DNA of 64,000 nucleotides, from positions 1 to 64,000 of the IMG/VR virus record IMGVR_UViG_3300044733_003944. One strand, given 5' to 3'. Source of the stretch: a virus. Position numbers and translations under genes: made by a program. Below, in pieces: positions 26,175 to 33,141 of the stretch. Position 1 is the stretch's first letter; every line of letters starts with the position of its first letter. The notes beneath the pieces were generated by a model. The model was not told where the DNA came from. It saw only the letters and a program-made list of their open reading frames with translations, and did no database searches.

Positions 26175-26861
26175 ATGAAAAAAATCGTTAGATTGAGTGA
26201 GTCAGATTTAACAAGAGTAGTTAGACGTGTAATAAACGAAGGGTTTTCAGATATCGATTGGACAAACATTTGGTTAAAATTAAGAAGACTTTCTGAAAGT
26301 TTTCATTATCCTAATGATGACGGAATCATTTTTTCTTATGGGGGACTAGATTTTGAAATTTCAAAAGATGGGGATAGTTTGCATCTTATGGAATTTTATA
26401 GAAACCCAAGAGAGTGGGACTCAAAATATAGAGATGGAGAAGAAGTTTTGGAAAATTATTTTAATAAAATAAAAAAATTTGTTGACGAGTTTAATGATAA
26501 ATATGATTTCCCTTTTGAACTTATGTTTGAAATGGGACCACGATTTGAAATGATATTCTATTGTAATTTTGAAAATAATCTATATGAGTCAAATATTACG
26601 TCGTCCGTTATTTCGATTTTAAACGAAGATCGTAGTAAAACAATTACAAAACCTAGTGGATTTGATAACTATAATAAAAAATGTAAAAATAAAACCAAAG
26701 GGATTTTTGACATTGTTTTAAATAAGGTTAGATTTTCATGTATGACAAGTGAGGATAATACAAACTCATTTAATTCACGTGAATCAAATCCTTTTACGGG
26801 AAAAACCAGAGGAAATTATAATGTTAATGGAAATAATATTACATTATCAACCACCTTATAA
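26175..26861 (+). CDS. tagged hypothetical protein
   Basis: The 228-residue product begins MKKIVRLSESDLTRVVRRVI then NEG, a textbook example of the long tag with a predicted I-x-E/G cut. The first domain is aromatic and acidic. The last 75 residues form a separate strand-rich segment (FDIVLNKVRFSCMTSEDN...YNVNGNNITLSTTL). A TATTTATA box at 26153-26160 lies upstream. Function unknown. Confidence 0.75.
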   Translation: MKKIVRLSESDLTRVVRRVINEGFSDIDWTNIWLKLRRLSESFHYPNDDGIIFSYGGLDFEISKDGDSLHLMEFYRNPREWDSKYRDGEEVLENYFNKIKKFVDEFNDKYDFPFELMFEMGPRFEMIFYCNFENNLYESNITSSVISILNEDRSKTITKPSGFDNYNKKCKNKTKGIFDIVLNKVRFSCMTSEDNTNSFNSRESNPFTGKTRGNYNVNGNNITLSTTL

Positions 26862-26893
26862 TTTATAATAATATTTATAATTAAACAATTAGT

Positions 26894-27562
26894 ATGAAAC
26901 ATTTATTAAACGATTTATCTAACGAAGAAAAAAATAGAATTAGAGAACAATACGAAGGTAGTCTGTTAGTGAATACCTCAAGATTTAAAAAACTTTTGGA
27001 ATCTCACCTTGGTAATGTTAAACCATTACTAACCGAAAATCCAACAGGTGACACTGGAAATCAAGAAGTCGTTGGTGGAGGAGGTCAAGGCTCACCACAG
27101 GATGTATATTCTGTAACCGCAAGAATCCAAAATCAGTGTAGACCCGAGGCAGTAACTGCCTATAAATCCGAAGCACAACAAGCACCTCAATTTGCAACAA
27201 CAAACAAAGCAGGTCTTCCAGTTAAAATTGATGAAAAAACAATTGAGTTTACAAAAAAATTATATGATGGTATGACATATAAAGGAAATATAAAATATAG
27301 ATATAATTGTGTAGATTTGGATAATTCAGCTACCGCAGTTGGGTTGAATGTTAATGCCGCCAAACCTAATGAATTTACCGCAGTTCCTGCTTGGGTTGGA
27401 AATTATAAAACTTCGGTTATAACTCAGGCAAATCCTAAGGGATTTTTAAGATCTTTTTGCGCATATGCTCTTACTGATATACCAACAATAAATAATGTGA
27501 ATAAAAAGTTAGAATATTGTTGTAAGGATGGATCTGGAGCTCAATCAAGTGTTCCTTGTTAA
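26894..27562 (+). CDS. tagged protein, EEKNRI-type tag, Cys-rich C-terminus
   Basis: The 222-residue product begins MKHLLNDLSNEEKNRIREQY, a third tag type shared with 28000, 28916 and 39314. After a second helix (FKKLLESHLG) and a Gly-rich linker comes a domain with Cys residues near the end (FCAYALTD, EYCCKDGSG). The Gly-rich spacer suggests the N-terminal segment is separable from the domain. A TATTTATA box at 26873-26880 precedes it. Confidence 0.72.
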   Translation: MKHLLNDLSNEEKNRIREQYEGSLLVNTSRFKKLLESHLGNVKPLLTENPTGDTGNQEVVGGGGQGSPQDVYSVTARIQNQCRPEAVTAYKSEAQQAPQFATTNKAGLPVKIDEKTIEFTKKLYDGMTYKGNIKYRYNCVDLDNSATAVGLNVNAAKPNEFTAVPAWVGNYKTSVITQANPKGFLRSFCAYALTDIPTINNVNKKLEYCCKDGSGAQSSVPC

Positions 27563-27591
27563 AAAAATATTGTGAATTAAAAAATAATAAC

Positions 27592-27942
27592 ATGTATCTC
27601 AACAAAAGAAAAACACAAAACATACAAAAATCTAATCTTATCTTAGAACAGAGATATTTGAAGGAACAAGCCCCGCCGCCACCTGCACCTCCTGCCGCTC
27701 CGGCACCTGCCGCTCCAGCGGATTCACCTACCACACCATCTAGTAGTTCAACAAGAACTCCAATTAAACCTATGGTAAAAGCATCAGGACCAAAATCAAT
27801 TAAAGGTAATGATGGTAAAGTTATTGAATGGGAAAAACAGACTGAAGATCAGAAAAAAAATGTTGCAACTAAATGTGGTCACAAATCCGTGGACGAATAT
27901 GAAAAGTCTGAATGGAAATGTGCGGTCCAAGAGGTTAAATAA
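27592..27942 (+). CDS. proline/alanine-linker protein
   Basis: The 116-residue product (start MYLNKRKTQN) has a short N-terminal segment ending LILEQRYLKEQ, then an almost pure Pro/Ala/Ser linker (about residues 24-50) and a small C-terminal domain with two Cys (ATKCGHKS, EWKCAVQE). A longer reading from TTG at 27556 overlaps the previous gene. LEQ...LKEQ recalls the Glu-terminated tags. It is probably expressed with its neighbours. Confidence 0.6.
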   Translation: MYLNKRKTQNIQKSNLILEQRYLKEQAPPPPAPPAAPAPAAPADSPTTPSSSSTRTPIKPMVKASGPKSIKGNDGKVIEWEKQTEDQKKNVATKCGHKSVDEYEKSEWKCAVQEVK

Positions 27943-27999
27943 TTTTTTCATTATTTAAAGAATTTTACATTTATAAAACTATTTATAAAAAAAAGTTTT

Positions 28000-28908
28000 A
28001 TGAAAAAGAATTTATTTGTATTATCGGAAAATGAAAAAAATCGGATTTTAAACATGCACAAATCCGCAACTAAACAAAATTATGTTTTTGAACAAGCCGC
28101 ACCGGTTGTAGATCCCAATAAACCAAATGTAGATGCTGTTACAGGAAACCAAGGAACTCCTGTTGTAGGAGCGGTTACACCTCAATCCTCAGTGTCTAAT
28201 ATCCCAACACAAACAGCACCAGCGGCAGGAGCGACTCCAGCGGCAGGAGCGACCCCAGCGGCAGGAGCAACACCCGATAAAAAAACAATAATGTTACATG
28301 ATCTTGATTATGATTATAAAAAAGAAGGTGACAAATACTTCTTTAAAATTAAGGCGGACGCTGTATCACCAAATTTACAAAAACTTTTCAAACAGGGTAA
28401 GTTCAAAGATTTTACAGAGGCTAAACCAGGAACTAAATCATTTGACGCCATCAGCAAACTTAATTGGGCTAAAGGAGATAAACTTGATGTAAAACCGGCG
28501 TCCTCAATGAAAGTATCGTCACCTAGTTTAACCGCATCTCCACAAGGAGGTGCTGCACCCGCAGCCGGATCAAACTCAACAACATTACAAGACCCTGTTG
28601 GAGAAGCAAAAAAACTTATGCCAAATATTAGTTCATTAGATCCTGCGAAACAAAAAGAAGTTGCCACATGGTCAAAATCACCGGCAGGAGAGTATATTCT
28701 AAAACTTCCGCCAGATCAGAGAGAAAAGGCTTTAGATAATTTAGAAAAGAAAAGTGGTGATCAAACAACAAAGGCATTAAAATCAGATATTAGAACCGCA
28801 CTTGGAATGGCTGCCGACACGGCATTTCAAAGATTAGGTCAAGGAATAAAAGGAGCGGTTGCTGGATTCAAAGCAGGAGCTCAAGGACAACAACCACCAA
28901 CAGCCTAA
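28000..28908 (+). CDS. tagged protein with PAAGAT repeats
   Basis: The 302-residue product begins MKKNLFVLSENEKNRILNMH (EEKNRI-type tag). Residues about 74-91 are three tandem PAAGAT units encoded by 18-base repeats at 28219-28272. Around 100-165 a compact domain follows (IMLHDLDYDYKKEGDKYFFK), then a second Ala/Ser linker and a helical C-terminal half ending in Gly/Ala-rich sequence. It has the layout of a virion protein with flexible linkers. The upstream box is TATTTATA at 27979-27987. Confidence 0.7.
   Translation: MKKNLFVLSENEKNRILNMHKSATKQNYVFEQAAPVVDPNKPNVDAVTGNQGTPVVGAVTPQSSVSNIPTQTAPAAGATPAAGATPAAGATPDKKTIMLHDLDYDYKKEGDKYFFKIKADAVSPNLQKLFKQGKFKDFTEAKPGTKSFDAISKLNWAKGDKLDVKPASSMKVSSPSLTASPQGGAAPAAGSNSTTLQDPVGEAKKLMPNISSLDPAKQKEVATWSKSPAGEYILKLPPDQREKALDNLEKKSGDQTTKALKSDIRTALGMAADTAFQRLGQGIKGAVAGFKAGAQGQQPPTA
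28219..28272 (+). repeat. three tandem 18-base repeats (PAAGAT units)
   Basis: Three units of CCAGCGGCAGGAGCGACT with one to four changes lie within the gene at 28000. They encode a flexible linker and can vary in number by slippage. Confidence 0.85.
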
Positions 28909-28915
28909 TTAGGGT

Positions 28916-29398
28916 ATGAAAAGACTTATAATTACAGAAGACGAAAAAAAAAGAATCAAACTTCTTTATGAGCAATCAACTTTTGTGAAAGATATGGCAA
29001 AAACTTTTAACTCATCTGAGGAATCTTTTTTGCCGTTGGATTGGTCGACTTTGGAAAAAACCGATCCTAAAAGGGCTGAGTATGGTCAAAATTTATCTAA
29101 AGTAAAAACCGCGTTTCAAAACTTCACAAATAAGGCGTGGAATGGTAAAACTGATATTTCAAAAACTATATCATATTTACAAAACTATAATATCGATAAT
29201 AAATACCAAAAACGATGGTTAGATTCCGCAGTTAAAACTTTACAACATTTACAAAACCAAATAAAAAGTAGCGATAACACCCAAAGTAAAACTAATACTA
29301 CCACAACAAATACCACAACTAATTCTACAAACGTAACAACACCATCGTTTTCGGATTGGAGATCAAAATTAAATCAACAGTTTGGCATAAATTCATAA
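28916..29398 (+). CDS. tagged hypothetical protein, EEKNRI-type tag
   Basis: The 160-residue product begins MKRLIITEDEKKRIKLLYEQ, which combines the ITE and EEKNRI tag types. A helical middle (TAFQNFTNKAWNGKTDISK) and a Thr/Asn-rich linker (about 122-142) follow, then a short C-terminal module (FSDWRSKLNQQFG). It starts 7 bases after the previous gene. Function unknown. Confidence 0.7.
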   Translation: MKRLIITEDEKKRIKLLYEQSTFVKDMAKTFNSSEESFLPLDWSTLEKTDPKRAEYGQNLSKVKTAFQNFTNKAWNGKTDISKTISYLQNYNIDNKYQKRWLDSAVKTLQHLQNQIKSSDNTQSKTNTTTTNTTTNSTNVTTPSFSDWRSKLNQQFGINS

Positions 29399-29402
29399 AA
29401 TA

Positions 29403-29879
29403 ATGTTTACCATCAAAAAAAGAAACTTATTAAATCTCATAAGTGAATCTTCTAATTACGTTTCCGACATTTACACAGAAGAAAAATTAAGACGAGTTAA
29501 TAAGATAATTAAAGACATGGTTTTTACTTTCGAAGGTCAACTTTCAATAGGTCTCGATTGGAAAGCAAAATTTGATTATCAGTTTCAAATCAAAGGGGTT
29601 AGACAAATGATCTCAGTTGGTGAATTATATGATTATTTAATGGTTGATGTTACAATTATTGATGGAGATAAAATGTTTTTGGTTTCTGCTAAATTGATGG
29701 GGTCTTCAATTACTAATGAATATCGACTCAAAAATAATTTATCAACTAGTATATCCGAAGAACTCCAATACTTTTTTGGTTCAGATTATGTTAGAGTAAC
29801 ATTAGATAAAGACAAAAGTTCAATAAAACTAAGTGACGAACTAAAGGAAAAAATAGATAACTTTATTTTTGAAAGATAA
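29403..29879 (+). CDS. tagged hypothetical protein
   Basis: The 158-residue product begins MFTIKKRNLLNLISESSNYV, a short tag with the candidate site L-I-S-E. The body is a strand-rich domain (FQIKGVRQMISVGELYDYLM). It starts 4 bases after the previous stop. No family is recognised. Confidence 0.68.
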   Translation: MFTIKKRNLLNLISESSNYVSDIYTEEKLRRVNKIIKDMVFTFEGQLSIGLDWKAKFDYQFQIKGVRQMISVGELYDYLMVDVTIIDGDKMFLVSAKLMGSSITNEYRLKNNLSTSISEELQYFFGSDYVRVTLDKDKSSIKLSDELKEKIDNFIFER

Positions 29880-29902
29880 AAAAAAATGAAGTATTTATTA
29901 AT

Positions 29903-30247
29903 ATGAAAAATAATTTAACAGAATCAGACATCAATAGAATCGTATTTGATGTTATAAATGAATCTGAAGAAGTAAAAGAAGGTTGGTTTAGTAATTTGTT
30001 TAAAGATAAATATACAATTTACTCGGAGGAGCTTGAAGAAATAATGCAAGATTTAATCAAAAACGTTTACTCCGATCGAGATATTATTTCCAACATCAAA
30101 GAACTATATTCCAAAATTCAAAGTTCTGATATGGATAGAAGAGACAAGAGAGAATTACTCGAAATAATGTATGAACTTTATCAGTTGATAAATGAAACTC
30201 AAACAAAGGTAAATCGATATATTCATAGATTACAACGATTAAGATAA
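29903..30247 (+). CDS. tagged hypothetical protein, helical
   Basis: The 114-residue product begins MKNNLTESDINRIVFDVI then NESEE, the ITE-type tag. The rest is almost entirely helical and charged, ending in a basic helix (YIHRLQRLR). TATTTATT precedes the ATG at 29892-29899. It is likely co-expressed with the next gene 5 bases downstream. Confidence 0.68.
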   Translation: MKNNLTESDINRIVFDVINESEEVKEGWFSNLFKDKYTIYSEELEEIMQDLIKNVYSDRDIISNIKELYSKIQSSDMDRRDKRELLEIMYELYQLINETQTKVNRYIHRLQRLR

Positions 30248-30252
30248 ATATT

Positions 30253-30723
30253 GTGAAACCATATCAAAAATATTCTGATAGAGCACTCATACCGATTCTC
30301 AAAGACATTATTGAATCTTTAGAATCCAATAATATGTATTTGGAAGATATAGATGATGTTAATCATAACCTTGGAGAGTTGTCAGAAATTATAACAGATG
30401 AATTAACTTCTTACTTTACAAATGTTGATTTTGAAGATGTGACATTTTTTATGGCACTTATAATAATGAATGATGATTTCGAATCGCCTCTCAAAAGGCC
30501 TGAGTTAAGAACATTTGAAATTACTCATGTTTATCAAAGGGTGGAAACGGTAAATTATACTTATAGAAATGAGATGAAAAGTTTCATACCATTAGATAAT
30601 TCCATTTTAGGTGAATTACAAAGTAGTGGTGAATATGAACCATTTGAAGGTGAATCAATTGACGAAGACACTGTTGATGGTGATTATGGTGATGATTGGA
30701 TAGAACATATTGAAGAAATCTAA
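30253..30723 (+). CDS. acidic hypothetical protein (GTG start)
   Basis: The 156-residue product starts at GTG five bases after the preceding stop. It has no clear tag, a helical N-terminal half and a very acidic C-terminus (GESIDEDTVDGDYGDDW). I recognise no family. Confidence 0.6.
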   Translation: MKPYQKYSDRALIPILKDIIESLESNNMYLEDIDDVNHNLGELSEIITDELTSYFTNVDFEDVTFFMALIIMNDDFESPLKRPELRTFEITHVYQRVETVNYTYRNEMKSFIPLDNSILGELQSSGEYEPFEGESIDEDTVDGDYGDDWIEHIEEI

Positions 30724-30739
30724 AAATTTTCTATATTTG
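30710..30739 (+). promoter_or_regulatory. host-type promoter
   Basis: TTG at 30710-30712 and TATATTTG at 30732-30739 are separated by 19 bases, the Bacteroidota sigma-A arrangement. It lies inside the end of the preceding gene and directly before the GTG at 30744. Confidence 0.6.
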
Positions 30740-30743
30740 TATT

Positions 30744-31058
30744 GTGAAAAAAGCAAGTTCCAGTTTATTTGATTTGGTCTATGGAGACCTTATACCCGTA
30801 GAGTCAACGATATTTGGTAAAATGTGTTTTATCTTTTACACGGTGGAGGAGGACTTAAAATCTAAAATCTTATATTACCCCTCCACTAAAGAAGTTAAGA
30901 CTCTTAGATCCCTTGAAATTGAGTTCTCAGAGTTTATACCACTTCATAGAGATGAGTTTATAAAACAATTTTCAGAATGGATGAGATCAAGATACTCTGA
31001 CGAAATGATTTTTAGAGGGGTTGAGTATGTGGATTTTTTAGAAGAATTACTTGTGTGA
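30744..31058 (+). CDS. hypothetical protein (GTG start)
   Basis: The 104-residue product starts at a GTG 5 bases after a TATATTTG box, so its mRNA is probably nearly leaderless. It has a mixed alpha/beta pattern with FIFYTVEEDLKSKILYYPS and a C-terminal helix. No tag is present, which fits its host-type rather than TATTTATA promoter. Function unknown. Confidence 0.6.
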   Translation: MKKASSSLFDLVYGDLIPVESTIFGKMCFIFYTVEEDLKSKILYYPSTKEVKTLRSLEIEFSEFIPLHRDEFIKQFSEWMRSRYSDEMIFRGVEYVDFLEELLV

Positions 31059-31069
31059 TATTTATTTAT

Positions 31070-31411
31070 ATGAAAATCAACGAAGAATTAAACCAAATCA
31101 AATATCTTTTAGAGTATAAAAGAGGACAAGAAATTAACGAAATGGTTTTTTCTAATTTACCCGGTGTTCAGCCTGATAAAATGGATTATAGAAGACCAAT
31201 ACCTGATCCTGATATTATACCTGATTGTTTTACTCAAATGTTAAAATCAGATTTAAACATGGTTTCTTTTGATAAAAACACGTTAAAAGATGAATCACAA
31301 AAAAGAGTTAATGGTGTTGATATGATTTTTAATCCTGATAGTCCATCTGACGAATTGGGTATTACAATAATAAAAGATGGAAAACCTTTTTGTTTTGTAA
31401 AAAAATTTTAA
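31070..31411 (+). CDS. tagged hypothetical protein, EQIxRI-type tag
   Basis: The 113-residue product begins MKINEELNQIKYLLEYKRG, related to the EQIxRI tags. The body is Asp/Pro-rich (DYRRPIPDPDIIPDCF) with a C-terminal strand pair. I start at 31070, 2 bases after a TATTTATT box, rather than at the in-frame 31055. Confidence 0.65.
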   Translation: MKINEELNQIKYLLEYKRGQEINEMVFSNLPGVQPDKMDYRRPIPDPDIIPDCFTQMLKSDLNMVSFDKNTLKDESQKRVNGVDMIFNPDSPSDELGITIIKDGKPFCFVKKF

Positions 31412-31463
31412 AAAAAAATAGTTTTTTATCTGAAATCAAATATTTATAAACAAAACAAAAATT

Positions 31464-31976
31464 ATGGGAAGAAAAATTAGACTTACAGAATCTGAATTTC
31501 ATTCTTTAGTAAGAAGACTTGTTCGTGAGGCTGAAGAAGAAATGATGTCAATTACAATGGATGATGAAGAATCCGAAGGAATGTCAAAAGAAGACACCGT
31601 TCATGCGGTTGCTGACTTCTTTAAAAGAAAATTAAGAAGATTAGATAGTGACGAAATCGAAGAACTTGAGGATATGGTTGTTAATTCTGAAACAGAAGAT
31701 CTAACTGAAATGTTTTTAAGAGAAGACATTTCTGATAGAAAAAAATCTTTTAAAGAAAAGGCAATGATTCGTGGTGGAATTGGTATGATGGGAGCAGGAA
31801 TACTTGGAATGATTAGTCAAGCAATGGGTTATACTGATGCTGGAGACCTTATGATTGCGGTTCACGATTACGTTGACAAAATGGGTGGTGGTCCTGTGAG
31901 CACCGCAGTATTAATTGCTGGTTTAGTTATGGCACTTAAAGGTGCTGCTGACAGAGGCCTTAGAACAGGAAGATAA
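31464..31976 (+). CDS. tagged protein with C-terminal hydrophobic segments
   Basis: The 170-residue product begins MGRKIRLTESEFHSLVRRLV then REAEE, a clear tag. An acidic helical middle is followed by two hydrophobic Gly-rich segments (GGIGMMGAGILGMISQAMG and VSTAVLIAGLVMALKGA) that could insert into a membrane. A tagged, membrane-active protein would suit a role in DNA injection, but this is inference. The upstream box is TATTTATA. A terminator follows. Confidence 0.7.
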   Translation: MGRKIRLTESEFHSLVRRLVREAEEEMMSITMDDEESEGMSKEDTVHAVADFFKRKLRRLDSDEIEELEDMVVNSETEDLTEMFLREDISDRKKSFKEKAMIRGGIGMMGAGILGMISQAMGYTDAGDLMIAVHDYVDKMGGGPVSTAVLIAGLVMALKGAADRGLRTGR

Positions 31977-31982
31977 TAAAAT

Positions 31983-32007
31983 CCCCTCTATAAAGAGGGG
32001 TTTTTTT
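31983..32007 (+). terminator. intrinsic terminator
   Basis: CCCCTCT and AGAGGGG arms around a short loop are followed by seven T. It separates this operon from the convergent minus-strand gene. Confidence 0.85.
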
Positions 32008-32332
32008 ATTTCTTTTCTTTAAGATGTTCTTGTAAGATTTCAATAATCTGATCGATTTCTTCTTTTTCCTTTTTGTCCGAAGACTTAAAGTTTGTCGTTT
32101 TATAAAGTATTTCCCAATAAAAAATGTAATGTAACAGAAACATTATTAACAGGGAATTATACGAAACTCCAAAAAAGAATAAAAAAGTCCCACCAAAAGT
32201 TAAAATCGTATATAAAAAATAATATAACTCTGAGTTTGTAAAAGACAAAAACTTATATTGTCTAATTATTTTTTTTAACTTTTCTTTTGGTAGGTCTTTG
32301 TATAAATCAACCTCTTCTCTTAATTTTGACAT
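32006..32332 (-). CDS. membrane protein with two hydrophobic spans
   Basis: The 108-residue product has an N-terminal charged helix, two hydrophobic segments (YFLYTILTFGGTFLFFFG and LLIMFLLHYIFYW) and a charged C-terminal helix that could form a coiled coil (KEEIDQIIEILQEHLKE). Function unknown; small two-span proteins of phages include holins and superinfection-immunity proteins. A TATTTATT box lies upstream in the minus orientation. Confidence 0.6.
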   Translation of the reverse strand: MSKLREEVDLYKDLPKEKLKKIIRQYKFLSFTNSELYYFLYTILTFGGTFLFFFGVSYNSLLIMFLLHYIFYWEILYKTTNFKSSDKKEKEEIDQIIEILQEHLKEKK

Positions 32333-32397
32333 ATCAATAAATATTTTAGTTATCCTGTATTACTACAAAGATAAATAAAAATAATTGATATAAAAAA

Positions 32398-32823
32398 TTA
32401 ATTTACAGAAACAAGTTCTAAATCAAAAATTAATTTTTTTCCTGCCAATGGGTGATTAGCGTCCAAAACAACATTAGTTTCGTTTACTTCTTTAACCATA
32501 ACATTCATAGGTCCTTGTTGTGTCATAGTTTGTAACATTTGGCCTACCTCAACATTTTCAGGAACTCTGTCTTTTGGAACCTCAACAACTAAATCTTCTC
32601 TAAGATCCCCATATGCTTCAGTATGATCCATCTCAATAGTTTTTTTATCACCTTCTTTCATACCCAAAAGACCTTTTTCAAAACCAGGAATTAAAGAACC
32701 TTGACCCAAAGTTGCCGATAATGGTTCACGACCTTCCATTAATGAAGTGTCAAAAACAGATCCATCTTCTAATTTTCCCGTGTAATTAACAGTCACGGTG
32801 CTGTTTACCTCAACAATTTTCAT
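32398..32823 (-). CDS. FKBP-type peptidyl-prolyl isomerase, SlyD-like
   Basis: The 141-residue product is an FKBP fold: VTVNYTGKLEDGSVFDTS, GSLIPGFEKGLLGMKEGDKK, then the inserted flap region (EAYGDLREDL...VGQMLQTMT) and DANHPLAGKKLIFDLEL. This order with the flap in the middle is the SlyD/FkpA-like bacterial type. It should catalyse proline isomerisation and act as a chaperone in the cytoplasm, perhaps for phage structural proteins. The His-rich tail of SlyD is absent. Such genes are uncommon in phages. Confidence 0.9.
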   Translation of the reverse strand: MKIVEVNSTVTVNYTGKLEDGSVFDTSLMEGREPLSATLGQGSLIPGFEKGLLGMKEGDKKTIEMDHTEAYGDLREDLVVEVPKDRVPENVEVGQMLQTMTQQGPMNVMVKEVNETNVVLDANHPLAGKKLIFDLELVSVN

Positions 32824-32883
32824 AAATTTTTTTTTCTAATCATAAAACAAAAAAATGTTTTTGTAAAACTATATTTATAATAT

Positions 32884-33078
32884 ATGTTAGATTTTTTAAA
32901 ACATTTATATTTAACTCTTATAAATAAATACGGATCCTTTATGTGGTTTGGAGTCCATATGGGAGTGACACAAGTTGATTGGCATTGGTTTTTAGAATTT
33001 TTTTTGTGCGTGTTGATTAATTCCATGGTTTTACATACAATTTACCTTGAGTGGAAAGATGCGAAGTCCAAAAATTAG
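32884..33078 (+). CDS. small membrane protein
   Basis: The 64-residue product has a hydrophobic, aromatic-rich body (FMWFGVHMGVTQVDWHWFLE; FFLCVLINSMVLHTI) and a charged tail. A TATTTATA box lies 5-12 bases before its ATG. No family is recognised; holin-like or host-membrane roles are possible. Confidence 0.5.
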   Translation: MLDFLKHLYLTLINKYGSFMWFGVHMGVTQVDWHWFLEFFLCVLINSMVLHTIYLEWKDAKSKN

Positions 33079-33141
33079 CATTTATATTGATTGGACTTTT
33101 ATTCAATAACAACTTAACAAGATAAATAACGTATTTAAATT

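Noticed and set aside
28219-28272. Short tandem repeats as a CRISPR array
   Set aside because: The units are directly adjacent, have no spacers and stay in frame as PAAGAT linkers.
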